Shown one piece after another: positions 16,258 through 25,435 of a stretch of DNA of 60,881 nt (position 1 is its first letter; each line of letters begins with the position of its first letter). The DNA comes from a beta proteobacterium AAP51. Lineage in GTDB: Bacteria; Pseudomonadota; Gammaproteobacteria; Burkholderiales; Burkholderiaceae_C. The stretch lies in contig LJHT01000092.1 in NCBI GenBank assembly GCA_001295905.1, positions 1 through 60,881 on the forward strand, in the 5' to 3' direction. The notes beneath the pieces were generated by a model, which saw only the letters and a list, made by a program, of their open reading frames with translations, was not told the DNA's origin and ran no database searches. The translations under genes and the position numbers were made by a program.

Positions 16258-17226
16258 ATGTCCAAGCCCAAACCAGCGCCGTTGCCCTCGGGCACCGTGG
16301 TAGGGGGCTACTCGATCGTCAAGAAACTGGCTGCCGGCGGTTTCGGCGTGGTGTACCTGGCCGAGGGCGAAAAACAGCAGCTGGTGGCCATCAAGGAGTA
16401 CCTGCCCGCCAGCCTGGCCGAGCGCTCCGCAGGCGAGCTGACGCCCCGGGTGAAGCCTGACAAGCAGCCGCTGTACCGCCTGGGCCTGAAGAGCTTCTTC
16501 GAAGAAGGCCGCAGCCTGGCACAGATCAGCCACCCCAGCGTGGTGAGTGTGCTGAACTTCTTCCGCGAGAACGAAACCGTCTACATGGTGATGAACTACC
16601 TGCAGGGCGACACCCTGCAGGACTTCATCGTCACCGCGCGCGATCTCAAGCGTGACAAGGTGTTCCGCGAAAGCACCATCCGCAGCCTGTTCGACGAGAT
16701 CCTGCGCGGCTTGCGCATCGTGCACCAGCACAAGATGCTGCACCTGGACATCAAGCCGGCCAACATCTTCGTCACCAACGACAACAAGGCCGTGATGCTG
16801 GACTTCGGCGCCGCGCGCGAGGTGCTGAGCAAAGAAGGCAACTTCATCCGCCCGATGTACACGCCGGGCTTCGCCGCCCCCGAGATGTACCGCCGCGACG
16901 GCACGCTGGGCCCCTGGACCGACATCTACGCCATCGGCGCCTGCATCTATGCCTGCATGCAGGGCTACCCGCCCAATGACGCGCCGCAGCGCATCGAAAA
17001 AGACCGCCTCGCGCTCAGCCTGAGCCGGCTGCGCAACGTCTACTCCGACAACCTCATCGAGGTCACGGAATGGTGCATGAGCCTCGACCCTCTGAGCCGT
17101 CCGCAAAGCGTGTTTGCGTTGCAGAAGGAACTGGCGCGCGAGACCGAGCGCCGCTACACCAAGCTGAGCTTCGGTGAACGGCTGAAGCTGCAGATCGAAA
17201 CCCTGAAGACCGGCCAGAAGGCCTGA
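16258..17226 (+). CDS. Soluble Ser/Thr protein kinase
   Basis: 322 residues, essentially a bare kinase domain with no membrane helix. Glycine loop AAGGFGVVY (about 25-33), ATP lysine K46 in VAIKEYLPASLAER, catalytic loop HLDIKPAN (H162-L163-D164) and DFG at 182-184, with APE in GFAAPEMY. The Arg of HRD is Leu, so it is a non-RD kinase and may not need activation-loop phosphorylation. The lysine lost in the kinase at 5578 is present here. It lies 10 nt upstream of a PP2C phosphatase, giving a kinase/phosphatase pair. The substrate is unknown. Confidence 0.9.
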   Translation: MSKPKPAPLPSGTVVGGYSIVKKLAAGGFGVVYLAEGEKQQLVAIKEYLPASLAERSAGELTPRVKPDKQPLYRLGLKSFFEEGRSLAQISHPSVVSVLNFFRENETVYMVMNYLQGDTLQDFIVTARDLKRDKVFRESTIRSLFDEILRGLRIVHQHKMLHLDIKPANIFVTNDNKAVMLDFGAAREVLSKEGNFIRPMYTPGFAAPEMYRRDGTLGPWTDIYAIGACIYACMQGYPPNDAPQRIEKDRLALSLSRLRNVYSDNLIEVTEWCMSLDPLSRPQSVFALQKELARETERRYTKLSFGERLKLQIETLKTGQKA

Positions 17227-17236
17227 AGGCCGGGCC

Positions 17237-18151
17237 ATGCAATTCAGCGTCTACCAGGTCAGCCGCAAGGGCGGCCGCGAGAAGAACGAAGACCGCATGG
17301 GCTACTGCTACACGCGGGATGCCGGGCTCTTCGCGCTAGCCGACGGCATGGGTGGCCACCCCGAGGGCGAGGTGGCCAGCCAGCTGGCGCTGCAAACCAT
17401 GTCGGCGATGTTCCAGCGCGAGGCCAAGCCGAAGCTGGCCGACCCGCTGCGCTTTCTGCAGGAAGCCATCATCGCCGGCCACCACCAGCTGCTGCGCTAC
17501 GCCACCGAACGCGCGCTGATGGACACGCCGCGCACCACCATCGTGGCCTGCGTGCTGCAGGGCAAGCAGGCCTTCTGGGCGCATTGCGGCGATTCGCGCC
17601 TCTACCTCGTGCGCGGCGACAAGCTCGTGGCGCGCACGCGCGACCACAGCTACTCGGAGCTGCAGGAAACGCTCTCGCACGTGGTGCCCATGGGCGACCG
17701 CGTCAACCGCAACGTGCTCTTCACTTGCCTGGGCAGCCCGGGCAAACCGGTGGTGGACACCGCCGGCCCGCTGGTGGTGCACCCTGGCGACCGCGTCATG
17801 CTCTGCAGCGACGGCCTGTGGGGCGCGCTGCCTGACAGCATCATCACCGAGGTGCTGACGCAGCGGCAGATCTCCGACGCCGTGCCCGAACTGGTGGAAC
17901 GCGCGCTGCGCGAAACCGGCGACAAGAGCGACAACGTCACCGTGCTGGCCGTCGAGTGGGAGGCCGCCGAAGACACCGACAGCAAGGGCGCCATCAGCAC
18001 CTTGTCGCTGGGCGACGAGGTGTTCGCCTCCACCATCCAGGCCAGCCTGGCCACCGATGGCGGGCTGGATGAACTGGACGAAGCCGAGATCGAGCGCAGC
18101 ATTCGCGAGATCAACGAAGCCATTCAGCGTTCTTCACAGAAGCGGCGCTGA
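17237..18151 (+). CDS. PP2C-family Ser/Thr phosphatase
   Basis: 304 residues. Metal-dependent PP2C fold with its acidic motifs in order: NEDRMGYCY, ADGMGGHPEGE, AHCGDSRLYLVR, LCSDGLWG and DNVTVLAVEW. About 60 residues beyond the PP2C core are acidic and may be a regulatory tail. It reverses phosphorylation and pairs with the kinase 10 nt upstream; it is also the only phosphatase in the window that could oppose the T6SS kinase at 5578. The two-gene unit ends at a clear terminator (18166-18199). Confidence 0.92.
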   Translation: MQFSVYQVSRKGGREKNEDRMGYCYTRDAGLFALADGMGGHPEGEVASQLALQTMSAMFQREAKPKLADPLRFLQEAIIAGHHQLLRYATERALMDTPRTTIVACVLQGKQAFWAHCGDSRLYLVRGDKLVARTRDHSYSELQETLSHVVPMGDRVNRNVLFTCLGSPGKPVVDTAGPLVVHPGDRVMLCSDGLWGALPDSIITEVLTQRQISDAVPELVERALRETGDKSDNVTVLAVEWEAAEDTDSKGAISTLSLGDEVFASTIQASLATDGGLDELDEAEIERSIREINEAIQRSSQKRR

Positions 18152-18165
18152 GCCCTGCCTGCCCC

Positions 18166-18199
18166 AGGCCGCGCCGCTGCTGGCGCGGCCTCTTTGTTT
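18166..18199 (+). terminator. Rho-independent terminator after the kinase/phosphatase pair
   Basis: 10-bp perfect stem AGGCCGCGCC/GGCGCGGCCT with loop GCTGCT, followed by TCTTTGTTT. It lies 14 nt after the phosphatase stop and just upstream of rph. Confidence 0.88.
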
Positions 18200-18217
18200 C
18201 TGCTGCTAGGAATTGCC

Positions 18218-18946
18218 ATGAGCTTTGAACGTTCTGCCGGCCGCCGTGCCGACGCGCTGCGCCCCGTTCGACTGCAGCGCCACTACACCAAACACGCCGA
18301 AGGCTCGGTGCTGGTGTGTTTCGGCGACACCCAGGTGCTCTGCACCGCTTCGGTGGAAGAGAAGGTGCCGCCCTTCAAGCGCGGCAGCGGCGAGGGCTGG
18401 CTCACAGCCGAGTACGGCATGCTGCCGCGCGCCACCCACACGCGCAGCGAGCGCGAGGCCGCCAAGGGCAAGCAGAGCGGGCGCACGCAGGAAATCCAGC
18501 GCCTCATCGGCCGCAGCCTGCGCAGCGTCTTCGACCTGAAGGCCTTGGGCGAGCGCACCATCAGCCTCGATTGCGACGTGCTGCAGGCCGATGGCGGCAC
18601 GCGCACAGCCGCCATCACCGGCGCCTTCGTGGCCGCGCACGATGCCGTGTCGGTGCTGCTGGCCCGGGGCCAGCTGGCCGCCAGCCCGCTGCGCGACTTC
18701 GTTGCCGCCATCTCGGTGGGCGTGGTGCAGGGCGTGCCCTTGCTCGACCTGGAGTACACCGAAGACTCGGCCTGCGACACCGACATGAACGTGGTGATGA
18801 CGGGCAGCGGCGGCTTCGTCGAGGTGCAGGGCACGGCCGAAGGCGCGCCTTTCTCGCGCGCCGAGATGGACCAGCTGCTGGCCCTGGCCGGCCAGGGCAT
18901 AGCCGAACTGGTGGCGCTGCAGAAGCAGGCGCTGGGCCTGGCGTGA
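18218..18946 (+). CDS. rph: Ribonuclease PH
   Basis: Phosphorolytic 3'-5' exoribonuclease that trims tRNA 3' ends. The 242-residue protein begins [19 protein letters not shown], which fixes the ATG at 18218 over in-frame codons upstream. RSLRSVFDL and the phosphate-site segment [21 protein letters not shown] (here [17 protein letters not shown]) are intact, and [19 protein letters not shown] is the conserved core. It heads an rph-rdgB-hemW run whose members overlap or nearly touch. Confidence 0.96.
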   Translation: MSFERSAGRRADALRPVRLQRHYTKHAEGSVLVCFGDTQVLCTASVEEKVPPFKRGSGEGWLTAEYGMLPRATHTRSEREAAKGKQSGRTQEIQRLIGRSLRSVFDLKALGERTISLDCDVLQADGGTRTAAITGAFVAAHDAVSVLLARGQLAASPLRDFVAAISVGVVQGVPLLDLEYTEDSACDTDMNVVMTGSGGFVEVQGTAEGAPFSRAEMDQLLALAGQGIAELVALQKQALGLA

Positions 18947-18960
18947 GGCCCGGTGAAGCG

Positions 18961-19608
18961 GTGCCTGGCCCGGGTAGCAGCCTGCGCCTCGTGCTGGCAT
19001 CGAACAACGCGAAGAAGCTCAGCGAGCTGCAGGCCTTGCTGACCGGGCTGCCGGTGGCCCTGGTCACGCAGGGCAGCCTGGGCGTGACCGAGGCCGAAGA
19101 GCCGCACATCACCTTCATCGAGAACGCGCTGGCCAAGGCGCGGCATGCCGCTGCGGCCACGGGCTGCGCGGCGCTGGCCGATGACTCGGGCGTGTGTGTC
19201 GATGCGCTCGGCGGCGCGCCCGGGGTCATCTCGGCGCACTACGGCGGCGAAGTGCCGGCCGAAGGCGAACGCGAAGCCCGCCGCCGCCTGCAGGACGCGG
19301 CCAACAATCAGCGCCTGCTGCGCGAGCTGCAGGGCGCAACAGACCGCCGCGCGCACTTCGTCTGCACGCTGGTGGCGGTGCGGCATGCCGAAGACCCCCA
19401 ACCCCTGGTGGCCGTGGGCCGCTGGCTGGGGCAGATGCTCGAAGCCCCGCGTGGCACTGGCGGCTTCGGCTACGACCCGCTGATGTTCATACCCGAGCAA
19501 GGGCTCACAGTGGCCGAGATGGACGCCGCGCTGAAGAACACGCTCAGCCACCGCGCACGGGCCGCCGCACAGCTGCGCGGCCTGCTGCAAGAGGTGTGGC
19601 GGCTTTGA
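18961..19608 (+). CDS. rdgB: RdgB/HAM1 family non-canonical purine NTP pyrophosphatase
   Basis: Hydrolyses dITP, ITP and XTP to monophosphates, keeping deaminated purines out of nucleic acid. Motifs: VLASNNAKKLSEL at the N-terminus, LADDSGVCVDALGG (catalytic acidic residues), GGFGYDPLMFIPE and the NTLSHRARA ending. GTG at 18961 gives 215 residues; GTG at 18943, overlapping the rph stop as GTGA, would add six residues and is also plausible. hemW begins inside its stop codon. Confidence 0.93.
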   Translation: MPGPGSSLRLVLASNNAKKLSELQALLTGLPVALVTQGSLGVTEAEEPHITFIENALAKARHAAAATGCAALADDSGVCVDALGGAPGVISAHYGGEVPAEGEREARRRLQDAANNQRLLRELQGATDRRAHFVCTLVAVRHAEDPQPLVAVGRWLGQMLEAPRGTGGFGYDPLMFIPEQGLTVAEMDAALKNTLSHRARAAAQLRGLLQEVWRL

Positions 19609-20873
19609 TTCCCATCGTGCCGGCCCCGCCAGCCTTGCCAGGCAGCGAAGCGCCTGCGGTGCAGCAGGCGGCGCAGCACTACCTGCGCCCGGGCACTTTG
19701 CAGCTGGGGGCCTTGCCGCCGCTGTCGCTGTACGTGCACCTGCCCTGGTGTCTGAAGAAGTGCCCGTACTGCGATTTCAACTCGCACGAGTCGTCTGGTG
19801 CGGTGCCCGAGGCGCGCTACATCGAAGCGCTGCTGGCCGACCTGGAAAGCGCGCTGCCGCTGGTGTGGGGTCGGCGCGTGCACAGCGTCTTCATCGGCGG
19901 CGGCACACCCAGCCTGTTCGCCCCTGAAAGCATCGACCGCCTGCTCGGCGGCATCCGCGCCCGCCTGCCGCTGGAGCCTGGCCTGGAAGTGACGTTGGAA
20001 GCCAACCCCGGCACCTTCGAGCGTGAACGCTTCAAGGCCTTCCGCGGCGCGGGCGTGACGCGCCTGTCCGTCGGCGTGCAGAGCTTCGACGACGGCATGC
20101 TCGCGCGCATCGGCCGCGTGCACGACGGCGCCCAGGCGCGTGCCGCGGTGGAAGAAGCACGCTCCTCCTTCGACACCTTCAACATCGACCTGATGTACGC
20201 GCTGCCCGGCCAGACGATGGCTGAACTGGCCAGCGACCTGGGCACCGCGCTGGCCTTCCAGCCCCCGCACCTGAGCATCTACCACCTGACGGTGGAGCCC
20301 AACACCGTCTTCGCCAACCGGCCGCCAGTGCTGCCCGATGACGACCTGGCCAGCGACATGCTCGACCTCATCACCGAGCGCACGGCCGCACAAGGCCTGC
20401 AGCGCTACGAGGTGAGCGCCTTCGCCCAGGCGGGCCACCGCTGCGCGCACAACCTGAACTACTGGCAGTTCGGTGATTACCTGGGCATCGGCGCCGGCGC
20501 GCACGGCAAGCTGAGTTTTCCGCAACGCGTGCTGCGCCAGGTGCGCTGGCGCGAGCCGCAGCTGTACCTGCAGCACGCGCTGGCGGGCCGGGCGGTGAGC
20601 AATGAACACGAGGTGAAGCGCCGCGACCTGCCCTTCGAGTTCATGCTCAACGCGTTGCGCCTGCGCGAAGGTTTCGAGCTGGCGCGCTTCGGTGAACGCA
20701 CGGGTCTGCCGCTCTCGGCCGTGCTGCCGCGCCTGCAGCAGGCGCAGCAGCGCGGGCTGCTGCTGCACGAAGAAGCGGGCGGGGTGTGGCGGCCCAGCGA
20801 GCGTGGGTTCGACTTTCTCTCCGACCTGCAGGAGATCTTCCTGCCGCCGGCGGCAGAGCCGTCTGCCGGCTGA
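19605..20873 (+). CDS. hemW: Radical SAM heme chaperone HemW (HemN-like)
   Basis: Binds heme and a [4Fe-4S] cluster and is thought to insert heme into respiratory enzymes; often mis-annotated as coproporphyrinogen oxidase. Start TTG at 19605 overlaps the rdgB stop (TTGA) and has GAGGTG 8 nt upstream; GTG at 19617 is the alternative. The radical-SAM motif is CLKKCPYC, so no extra CxxxCxxCxC cysteine of true HemN follows (next is DF). IGGGTPSLF, LSVGVQSFDD and the HemN C-terminal domain are present. 422 residues. Confidence 0.93.
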   Translation: MIPIVPAPPALPGSEAPAVQQAAQHYLRPGTLQLGALPPLSLYVHLPWCLKKCPYCDFNSHESSGAVPEARYIEALLADLESALPLVWGRRVHSVFIGGGTPSLFAPESIDRLLGGIRARLPLEPGLEVTLEANPGTFERERFKAFRGAGVTRLSVGVQSFDDGMLARIGRVHDGAQARAAVEEARSSFDTFNIDLMYALPGQTMAELASDLGTALAFQPPHLSIYHLTVEPNTVFANRPPVLPDDDLASDMLDLITERTAAQGLQRYEVSAFAQAGHRCAHNLNYWQFGDYLGIGAGAHGKLSFPQRVLRQVRWREPQLYLQHALAGRAVSNEHEVKRRDLPFEFMLNALRLREGFELARFGERTGLPLSAVLPRLQQAQQRGLLLHEEAGGVWRPSERGFDFLSDLQEIFLPPAAEPSAG

Positions 20874-20882
20874 ACGCGAGGC

Positions 20883-21968
20883 CTAGACGCGCGAGGTCGC
20901 CAGGCCGGCGTTGGCGCGCAGCCATTCGATGAGGCGGGGCGCAATCTGCGTGAGCGGCAGCACCTCGTGCGCCGCACCGTGCGCAATAGCTTCGCGCGGC
21001 ATGCCGAACACCACACAGCTGTTTTCGTCCTGCACCAGGTTGAAGCTGCCGGCGTCGCGCATCGTGCGCATGGCCTTGGCGCCATCGGCGCCCATGCCGG
21101 TGAGCATCACTGCCAGCGCGTTGCGGCCCACCACGCGTGCGGCGCTTTCGAACAGCACTTCCACGCTGGGCTTGTGGCGGTTCACGGGCTCGCCGTCCTG
21201 CACACGCGCCACGTAGTTCGCGCCCGAGCGTTCCACCGAGAGGTGGAAGCCGCCCGGTGCGATGTAGGCATGGCCCGGCAGCACGCGCTCGCCGTCCTGC
21301 GCCTCGGCCACGCGGATGCGGCACAGACTGTTCAGGCGCGCGGCGTAGCTCTTGGTGAATCCCGGCGGCATGTGCTGGGTGATCATCACTGCCGGGCTGT
21401 CGGCGGGTAGGTTCACCAGCACCTCGCGCGTGGCTTCCGTGCCGCCGGTGGAGGCGCCGATGAAGATGATCTTTTCGGTGCTCAGCCGGCCCAGCGAGGC
21501 CATGGTCACGGGCTTGGCCGGCGCAGCGGGTGTGCCGGCGGCGGGCGCGGCCAGGCGGTGCACGCGGGCCTTGGCCGCGGTGCGTATCTTGTCGGTGATG
21601 TCGGCGCCCAGCTGGCGCAGCCCGTCGGCCACGCCGATCTTGGGCTTGGCCACGAAGTCCACCGCGCCCAGCTCCAGCGCCTTCATCGTCACGTCGGCGC
21701 CGCGTTCGGTGAGCGTGCTCACCATCACCACGGGCATGGGGCGCAGGCGCATCAGGCGGCTGAGGAAATCGATGCCGTCCATGCGCGGCATCTCGATGTC
21801 CAGCGTGATGACGTCGGGGTTCAGGTTGCGGATCATCTCGCGCGCCACCAGCGGGTCGGCGGCGGCGCCGATGCACATCATGTCAGGCTGGCGGTCGATG
21901 ATCTCGGCCAGCAGGCCACGCACCAGGGCTGAATCGTCGACGACGACCACACGGATCTTGCTGCTCAT
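20883..21968 (-). CDS. cheB: Chemotaxis response regulator and protein-glutamate methylesterase CheB
   Basis: Removes methyl groups from chemoreceptors when phosphorylated. The 361-residue protein has a receiver domain ([11 protein letters not shown], phosphoacceptor about D57 in [11 protein letters not shown]), a linker, and the methylesterase domain with catalytic Ser in FIGASTGG, His in ITQHMPPGF and Asp in TGMGADGA. The ATG at 21968 begins [12 protein letters not shown]; longer readings lack homology. It is last of a cheR-cheD-cheB set on the minus strand, with small gaps, and faces hemW. Confidence 0.95.
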   Translation of the reverse strand: MSSKIRVVVVDDSALVRGLLAEIIDRQPDMMCIGAAADPLVAREMIRNLNPDVITLDIEMPRMDGIDFLSRLMRLRPMPVVMVSTLTERGADVTMKALELGAVDFVAKPKIGVADGLRQLGADITDKIRTAAKARVHRLAAPAAGTPAAPAKPVTMASLGRLSTEKIIFIGASTGGTEATREVLVNLPADSPAVMITQHMPPGFTKSYAARLNSLCRIRVAEAQDGERVLPGHAYIAPGGFHLSVERSGANYVARVQDGEPVNRHKPSVEVLFESAARVVGRNALAVMLTGMGADGAKAMRTMRDAGSFNLVQDENSCVVFGMPREAIAHGAAHEVLPLTQIAPRLIEWLRANAGLATSRV

Positions 21969-22018
21969 TGGGTGGTCTCGCTTCTGCGGCGCCGGCGGCG
22001 CTTCTTGTTTGTGAATGG

Positions 22019-22726
22019 TCAGAACAGGTCGACGCTGCCGCCGCCGCTGCTGGCCGGTGCGGCCTTCGTGGCGGCTGCGCGCTCCTGCGCTGCCAGGGCT
22101 TCGGTGTTGGCCGAGGCCAGGCGCTTGACCATGGCCTTGCCGCTGGCGGGCAGGAAGCACACCTTGCGCGGGTAGATGTCCATCACGTCCTTGCTCACCA
22201 CGGTGATGCGCTCGGTGCGCAGGTAGTCGAGCACGAACTTCGTGTTGCGTTCACCGACGTTGATGGTGTTCATGCCGCTGATGACGGCGCCACCGCCGAA
22301 GACCTTGGCCTCCATCGTGCTGCGCGTGGCGCCGCGCTTGACCATCTCGCCGATCAGCAGGTCCATCGCGAAGCTGCCGTAGCGGCCGCTGTCGGCGCCA
22401 CCGCCGCCCTGGCCGGTGTCGGGCAACAGGAAGTGGTTCATGCCGCCGACGCGCTTTTCGCGGTCCCACAGGCAGGCCGCGATGCACGAGCCCAGGGTCG
22501 TCATCACCAGCAGGTCTTCGTCGGCGACGAAGAACTCGCCGGGCAGCACCTTCACCGCATCGTTGCGGAAATGCGCGTCGTAGAAGAAGAACGAGGCCTC
22601 GCCCGTCTTGCGCGGGGCGGCCTTCAGCCGGTCCAGGCGGCTGGGAACGGCCCGCGGCAGCGGGGCCGGCGGTGTTGCGGCGTAGGAGATGGAAGCCATT
22701 GGGCTGGATATCGGCGGGCGCTGCAT
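22019..22726 (-). CDS. cheD: Chemoreceptor glutamine deamidase CheD
   Basis: Deamidates receptor glutamines and can bind CheC/CheY partners. Catalytic Cys in [13 protein letters not shown] and His in GGMNHFLLP are present, with [20 protein letters not shown] downstream. 235 residues from the ATG at 22726; ATG at 22699 (MASISYA) is an alternative since the first residues are not conserved. The C-terminal ~30 residues are Ala-rich and end GSVDLF. Lies 50 nt ahead of cheB and 31 nt after cheR. Confidence 0.94.
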   Translation of the reverse strand: MQRPPISSPMASISYAATPPAPLPRAVPSRLDRLKAAPRKTGEASFFFYDAHFRNDAVKVLPGEFFVADEDLLVMTTLGSCIAACLWDREKRVGGMNHFLLPDTGQGGGGADSGRYGSFAMDLLIGEMVKRGATRSTMEAKVFGGGAVISGMNTINVGERNTKFVLDYLRTERITVVSKDVMDIYPRKVCFLPASGKAMVKRLASANTEALAAQERAAATKAAPASSGGGSVDLF

Positions 22727-22757
22727 GGTCTTGAGGCCGGCGGGGCAGGGCGGCCGT

Positions 22758-23612
22758 TCAGACGCGCTCGTAGATGGTCTTGCCGCGCAGGCGGAAGAGG
22801 TCGCGCGCGTCGGTGAAGTTCTCCGAATGGCCCACGTAGAGCAGGGCGCCGGGCTTCATCTGGGCGTGCGTGCGCTCCAGCACCTTGCGCTGGGTCGGGT
22901 TGTCGAAATAGATCATCACGTTGCGGCAGAACACCAGGTCGAAGGGTTCGCCCAGCGCGGCCCAGCTGGGGCTCATCAGGTTGAAGGCGCGGAACTCGAT
23001 CAGCCGCGACAGCTCGGGCTTGACGCGGATGCTGCCGGCGTTGGCCCCGGTGCCGCGCATGAAGTGGCGCTTCAGGCGTTCCGGGCTGAGGCCGCGTGCA
23101 TCGGCGCTATAGACGCCGCGCTGCGCGGTGGCCAGCACCTTGGTGTCGATGTCGCTGCACACCAGCTTCACCTGGGCCGAGGGGCCCAGGGTCTCCACCA
23201 CCGTCATCGCCAGCGAATAGGGCTCTTCGCCGGTGGAAGCGGCGTTGCACCAGATGCGCATGGGTCGGGCCGCACGGGCGCGCAGGTCTTCCACCAGCGC
23301 GTGGAAGTGGTGCTCTTCACGGAAGAAGGCGGTGAGGTTGGTGGTGAGGCAGTTCACGAACTCCTGCCACTCGGCCTCGGCTTCGGGGCCGCTGGCGCGT
23401 TCCAGCCACTGCAGGTATTCGGCGAAACCGCCGTGGCGGGTTTCGCGCAGCCGGCGCGACAGGCGGCTGTACACCATGGCCTGCTTGCCGGCGTGCAGGC
23501 TGATGCCGGCGCGCTGGTAGATGAGCTGGCGCACGCGTTCGAAGTCGGCGGGGGTGAGCGTGAATTCCTGCTCTGAGGCAGGTACCGCAGGGGGCACGAT
23601 GGCAGCTGGCAT
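22758..23612 (-). CDS. cheR: Chemotaxis protein methyltransferase CheR
   Basis: SAM-dependent methyltransferase adding methyl groups to receptor glutamates, opposing CheB. The 284-residue protein starts MPAAIVPP at 23612; further upstream sequence is low-complexity. It has the CheR N-terminal helical domain, then the SAM-binding region RIWCNAASTGEEPYSLAM, the DIDTKVLATAQRGVY segment and FDLVFCRNVMIYF, all diagnostic. First gene of cheRDB. No cheA, cheW, cheY or receptor gene is in the window, so this is a modulator set split from, or at the edge of, a larger cluster. Confidence 0.95.
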   Translation of the reverse strand: MPAAIVPPAVPASEQEFTLTPADFERVRQLIYQRAGISLHAGKQAMVYSRLSRRLRETRHGGFAEYLQWLERASGPEAEAEWQEFVNCLTTNLTAFFREEHHFHALVEDLRARAARPMRIWCNAASTGEEPYSLAMTVVETLGPSAQVKLVCSDIDTKVLATAQRGVYSADARGLSPERLKRHFMRGTGANAGSIRVKPELSRLIEFRAFNLMSPSWAALGEPFDLVFCRNVMIYFDNPTQRKVLERTHAQMKPGALLYVGHSENFTDARDLFRLRGKTIYERV

Positions 23613-23890
23613 GGGGGCGGCTCGCTTGGGGGCAGGGGGCAAGTGCAGGGGGTTGAAGCAGCGCTGCAGGCACAGGCACATCACGCCGGCAGGCCTGCAA
23701 AGCCCGAGAACAACGGGCCGAGTCTGGCGTCCTTGCCCTCCGGGCCAAGGCGCGATATGCGGCCTGCACACCCGGCATTTCCAAGCCATGCCGGGGCCGC
23801 TGCCACTGCTAGACTGCAGCGGCCGACGGGCCTGCCCCTCAGGCGCCCCCCGCCCGAGCCGCCAGCCCACCCCGCCTGCATCGTCTGCAC

Positions 23891-24679
23891 TTGGACCCCC
23901 TGCCGACCACGCCCGCCCCGAGCCCGGCCCCGGCCGGCCCCGGCGCGCCGTCGCCCCTGCCGATGCCCGTACACCCACCCACGCCGGCCCCCGCGCTGCG
24001 CATGGAGCAGGCGCTGCAGCTGCTGGCCCACAGCGGCCTACCCATGCCCCCCGGCGAACCGGGCAGCACCGGCTGGCTGCAGGCCGTGGTGGACGCGCTG
24101 GTCGAGCTGTCCAGCCGCGATGCGCTCACCGGCCTGGCCAACCGCCGCGCCTTCGAGCTGGCGCTGTCGCGTGAAATCGACCGCGTGGCGCGCAGCGGCG
24201 AGCCGGCGCTGCTGCTCACGCTGGACATCGACCACTTCAAGCGCGTCAACGACACCTGGGGCCACAACGCCGGCGACAGCGTGCTGCGCGCGGTGGCCGC
24301 CGCCCTCATCGACAGCGTGCGCCCCATGGACTTGGTGGCGCGCGTGGGTGGCGAAGAGTTCGCCATCATCCTGCCCAATTGCGCCAGCGCCTTCGGCGAA
24401 ACCGTGGCCGAGCGCGTGCGCCGCCGCGTCGAGCGCATGCCGGTGGCGGTGACGCCAGGCCAGCAGATCGCCTGCACCGTGAGCATCGGCGGTGCGTTTG
24501 CGCCGCAGTGGGTGCGCTCCACGGCCGCGCTGTGGGTCGAGCGCGCCGACCAGCAGCTCTACATGGCCAAGGCCCAGGGCCGCAACCTGGTGCGGCTGGA
24601 GCCCACGGCGGTGTCGGTGGTCAGCAATGAAGAGCGGCGCCTGCTCTTCGAGACCTTCCAGTTCCAGGACCACGAATGA
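23891..24679 (+). CDS. GGDEF-domain diguanylate cyclase
   Basis: Synthesises the second messenger c-di-GMP. The protein is 262 residues from TTG at 23891, with ATG at 23963 or 24002 as alternatives; no start has a good ribosome site, and residues 1-37 are Pro-rich. The GGDEF domain follows: DALTGLANRRAF, DIDHFKRVND, and the active-site GGEEF. RPMD lies five residues before GGEEF, which is a proper inhibitory I-site (RxxD), so product inhibition is expected. There is no membrane or sensor domain. The stop overlaps the next ATG (ATGA), so it is coupled to the FlhG-like gene. Confidence 0.9.
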   Translation: MDPLPTTPAPSPAPAGPGAPSPLPMPVHPPTPAPALRMEQALQLLAHSGLPMPPGEPGSTGWLQAVVDALVELSSRDALTGLANRRAFELALSREIDRVARSGEPALLLTLDIDHFKRVNDTWGHNAGDSVLRAVAAALIDSVRPMDLVARVGGEEFAIILPNCASAFGETVAERVRRRVERMPVAVTPGQQIACTVSIGGAFAPQWVRSTAALWVERADQQLYMAKAQGRNLVRLEPTAVSVVSNEERRLLFETFQFQDHE

Positions 24680-25428
24680 CGATCACCGCCATCACCAGCG
24701 GCAAGGGGGGCGTGGGCAAGACCTTCGTCTCGGCCAACCTCGCGGCCGCCCTGGCCCGCAACGGCCGCCGCGTGCTGGTGCTGGACGCCGACCTCGGCCT
24801 GGCCAACCTGGACGTGATGCTGAACCTGTACCCGAAGATCACGCTGCACGACGTCTTCACCGGCAAGCACAGCCTGCCCGAGGCCATCGTGCAGGTGGCC
24901 AGCGGCTTCTGGGTGCTGCTGGCCGGCTCGGGCATGGTCGAGTATTCGCGCATGACGCCCGAGATCCGCGAGCAGCTGCAGAAGGTCATCAGCGACATCG
25001 AACCCCGCTTCGACCACGTGCTGCTGGACACCGGCGCCGGCATCAGCGACGTGGTGCTCTACACCGTGAGCCTGGCGCGCCACGTGCTGGTGGTGGTGAC
25101 GCCCGAGCCCACCTCGCTGACCGACGCCTACGCCACCATCAAGGTGCTGGCGCAGACGCAGGGCCGCCGCCGCTTCGAGCTGGTGGTGAACCAGACGCGC
25201 AAGATGGGCGAGGGCCGCGCCGTGCGCCAGCAGCTGCAGCAGGTGGTGGACCGCTACGTGAACCCGGGCCTGGATGCCCCGGTGCGGCTGGAACTGCTGG
25301 GCGAGGTGCCGCAGGACAGCGCGGTGCGCGAATCGATCCTGCGCCGCCAGCTGCTGCAAGAGCTGATGCCCGGCGCGCCGGCAGCGGTGGCCGTCTCGGC
25401 CGTGGCCGGCAAGCTGATGGACCTGTAG
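24676..25428 (+). CDS. MinD/ParA-family ATPase, FlhG (FleN)-like
   Basis: P-loop ATPase of 250 residues with deviant Walker A KGGVGKT (about 10-16), DADLGLANLDVMLN and the DTGAGISDVVLYTV switch II region. The DLGLANLDVML form is that of FlhG/FleN/YlxH, which set flagellar number and position; no C-terminal amphipathic MinD helix is obvious. It overlaps the cyclase by 4 nt. FlhG is normally beside flhF, which is absent, so this may be a chemotaxis- or c-di-GMP-linked paralogue instead. Assignment to the ATPase family is sure; the exact role is not. Confidence 0.85.
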   Translation: MTITAITSGKGGVGKTFVSANLAAALARNGRRVLVLDADLGLANLDVMLNLYPKITLHDVFTGKHSLPEAIVQVASGFWVLLAGSGMVEYSRMTPEIREQLQKVISDIEPRFDHVLLDTGAGISDVVLYTVSLARHVLVVVTPEPTSLTDAYATIKVLAQTQGRRRFELVVNQTRKMGEGRAVRQQLQQVVDRYVNPGLDAPVRLELLGEVPQDSAVRESILRRQLLQELMPGAPAAVAVSAVAGKLMDL

Positions 25429-25435
25429 GGCGGCC

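Noticed and set aside
19605..20873. hemW read as coproporphyrinogen III oxidase (HemN)
   Set aside because: The radical-SAM motif is CLKKCPYC followed by DF without the fourth Cys of HemN, and the gene order after rdgB is that of hemW.
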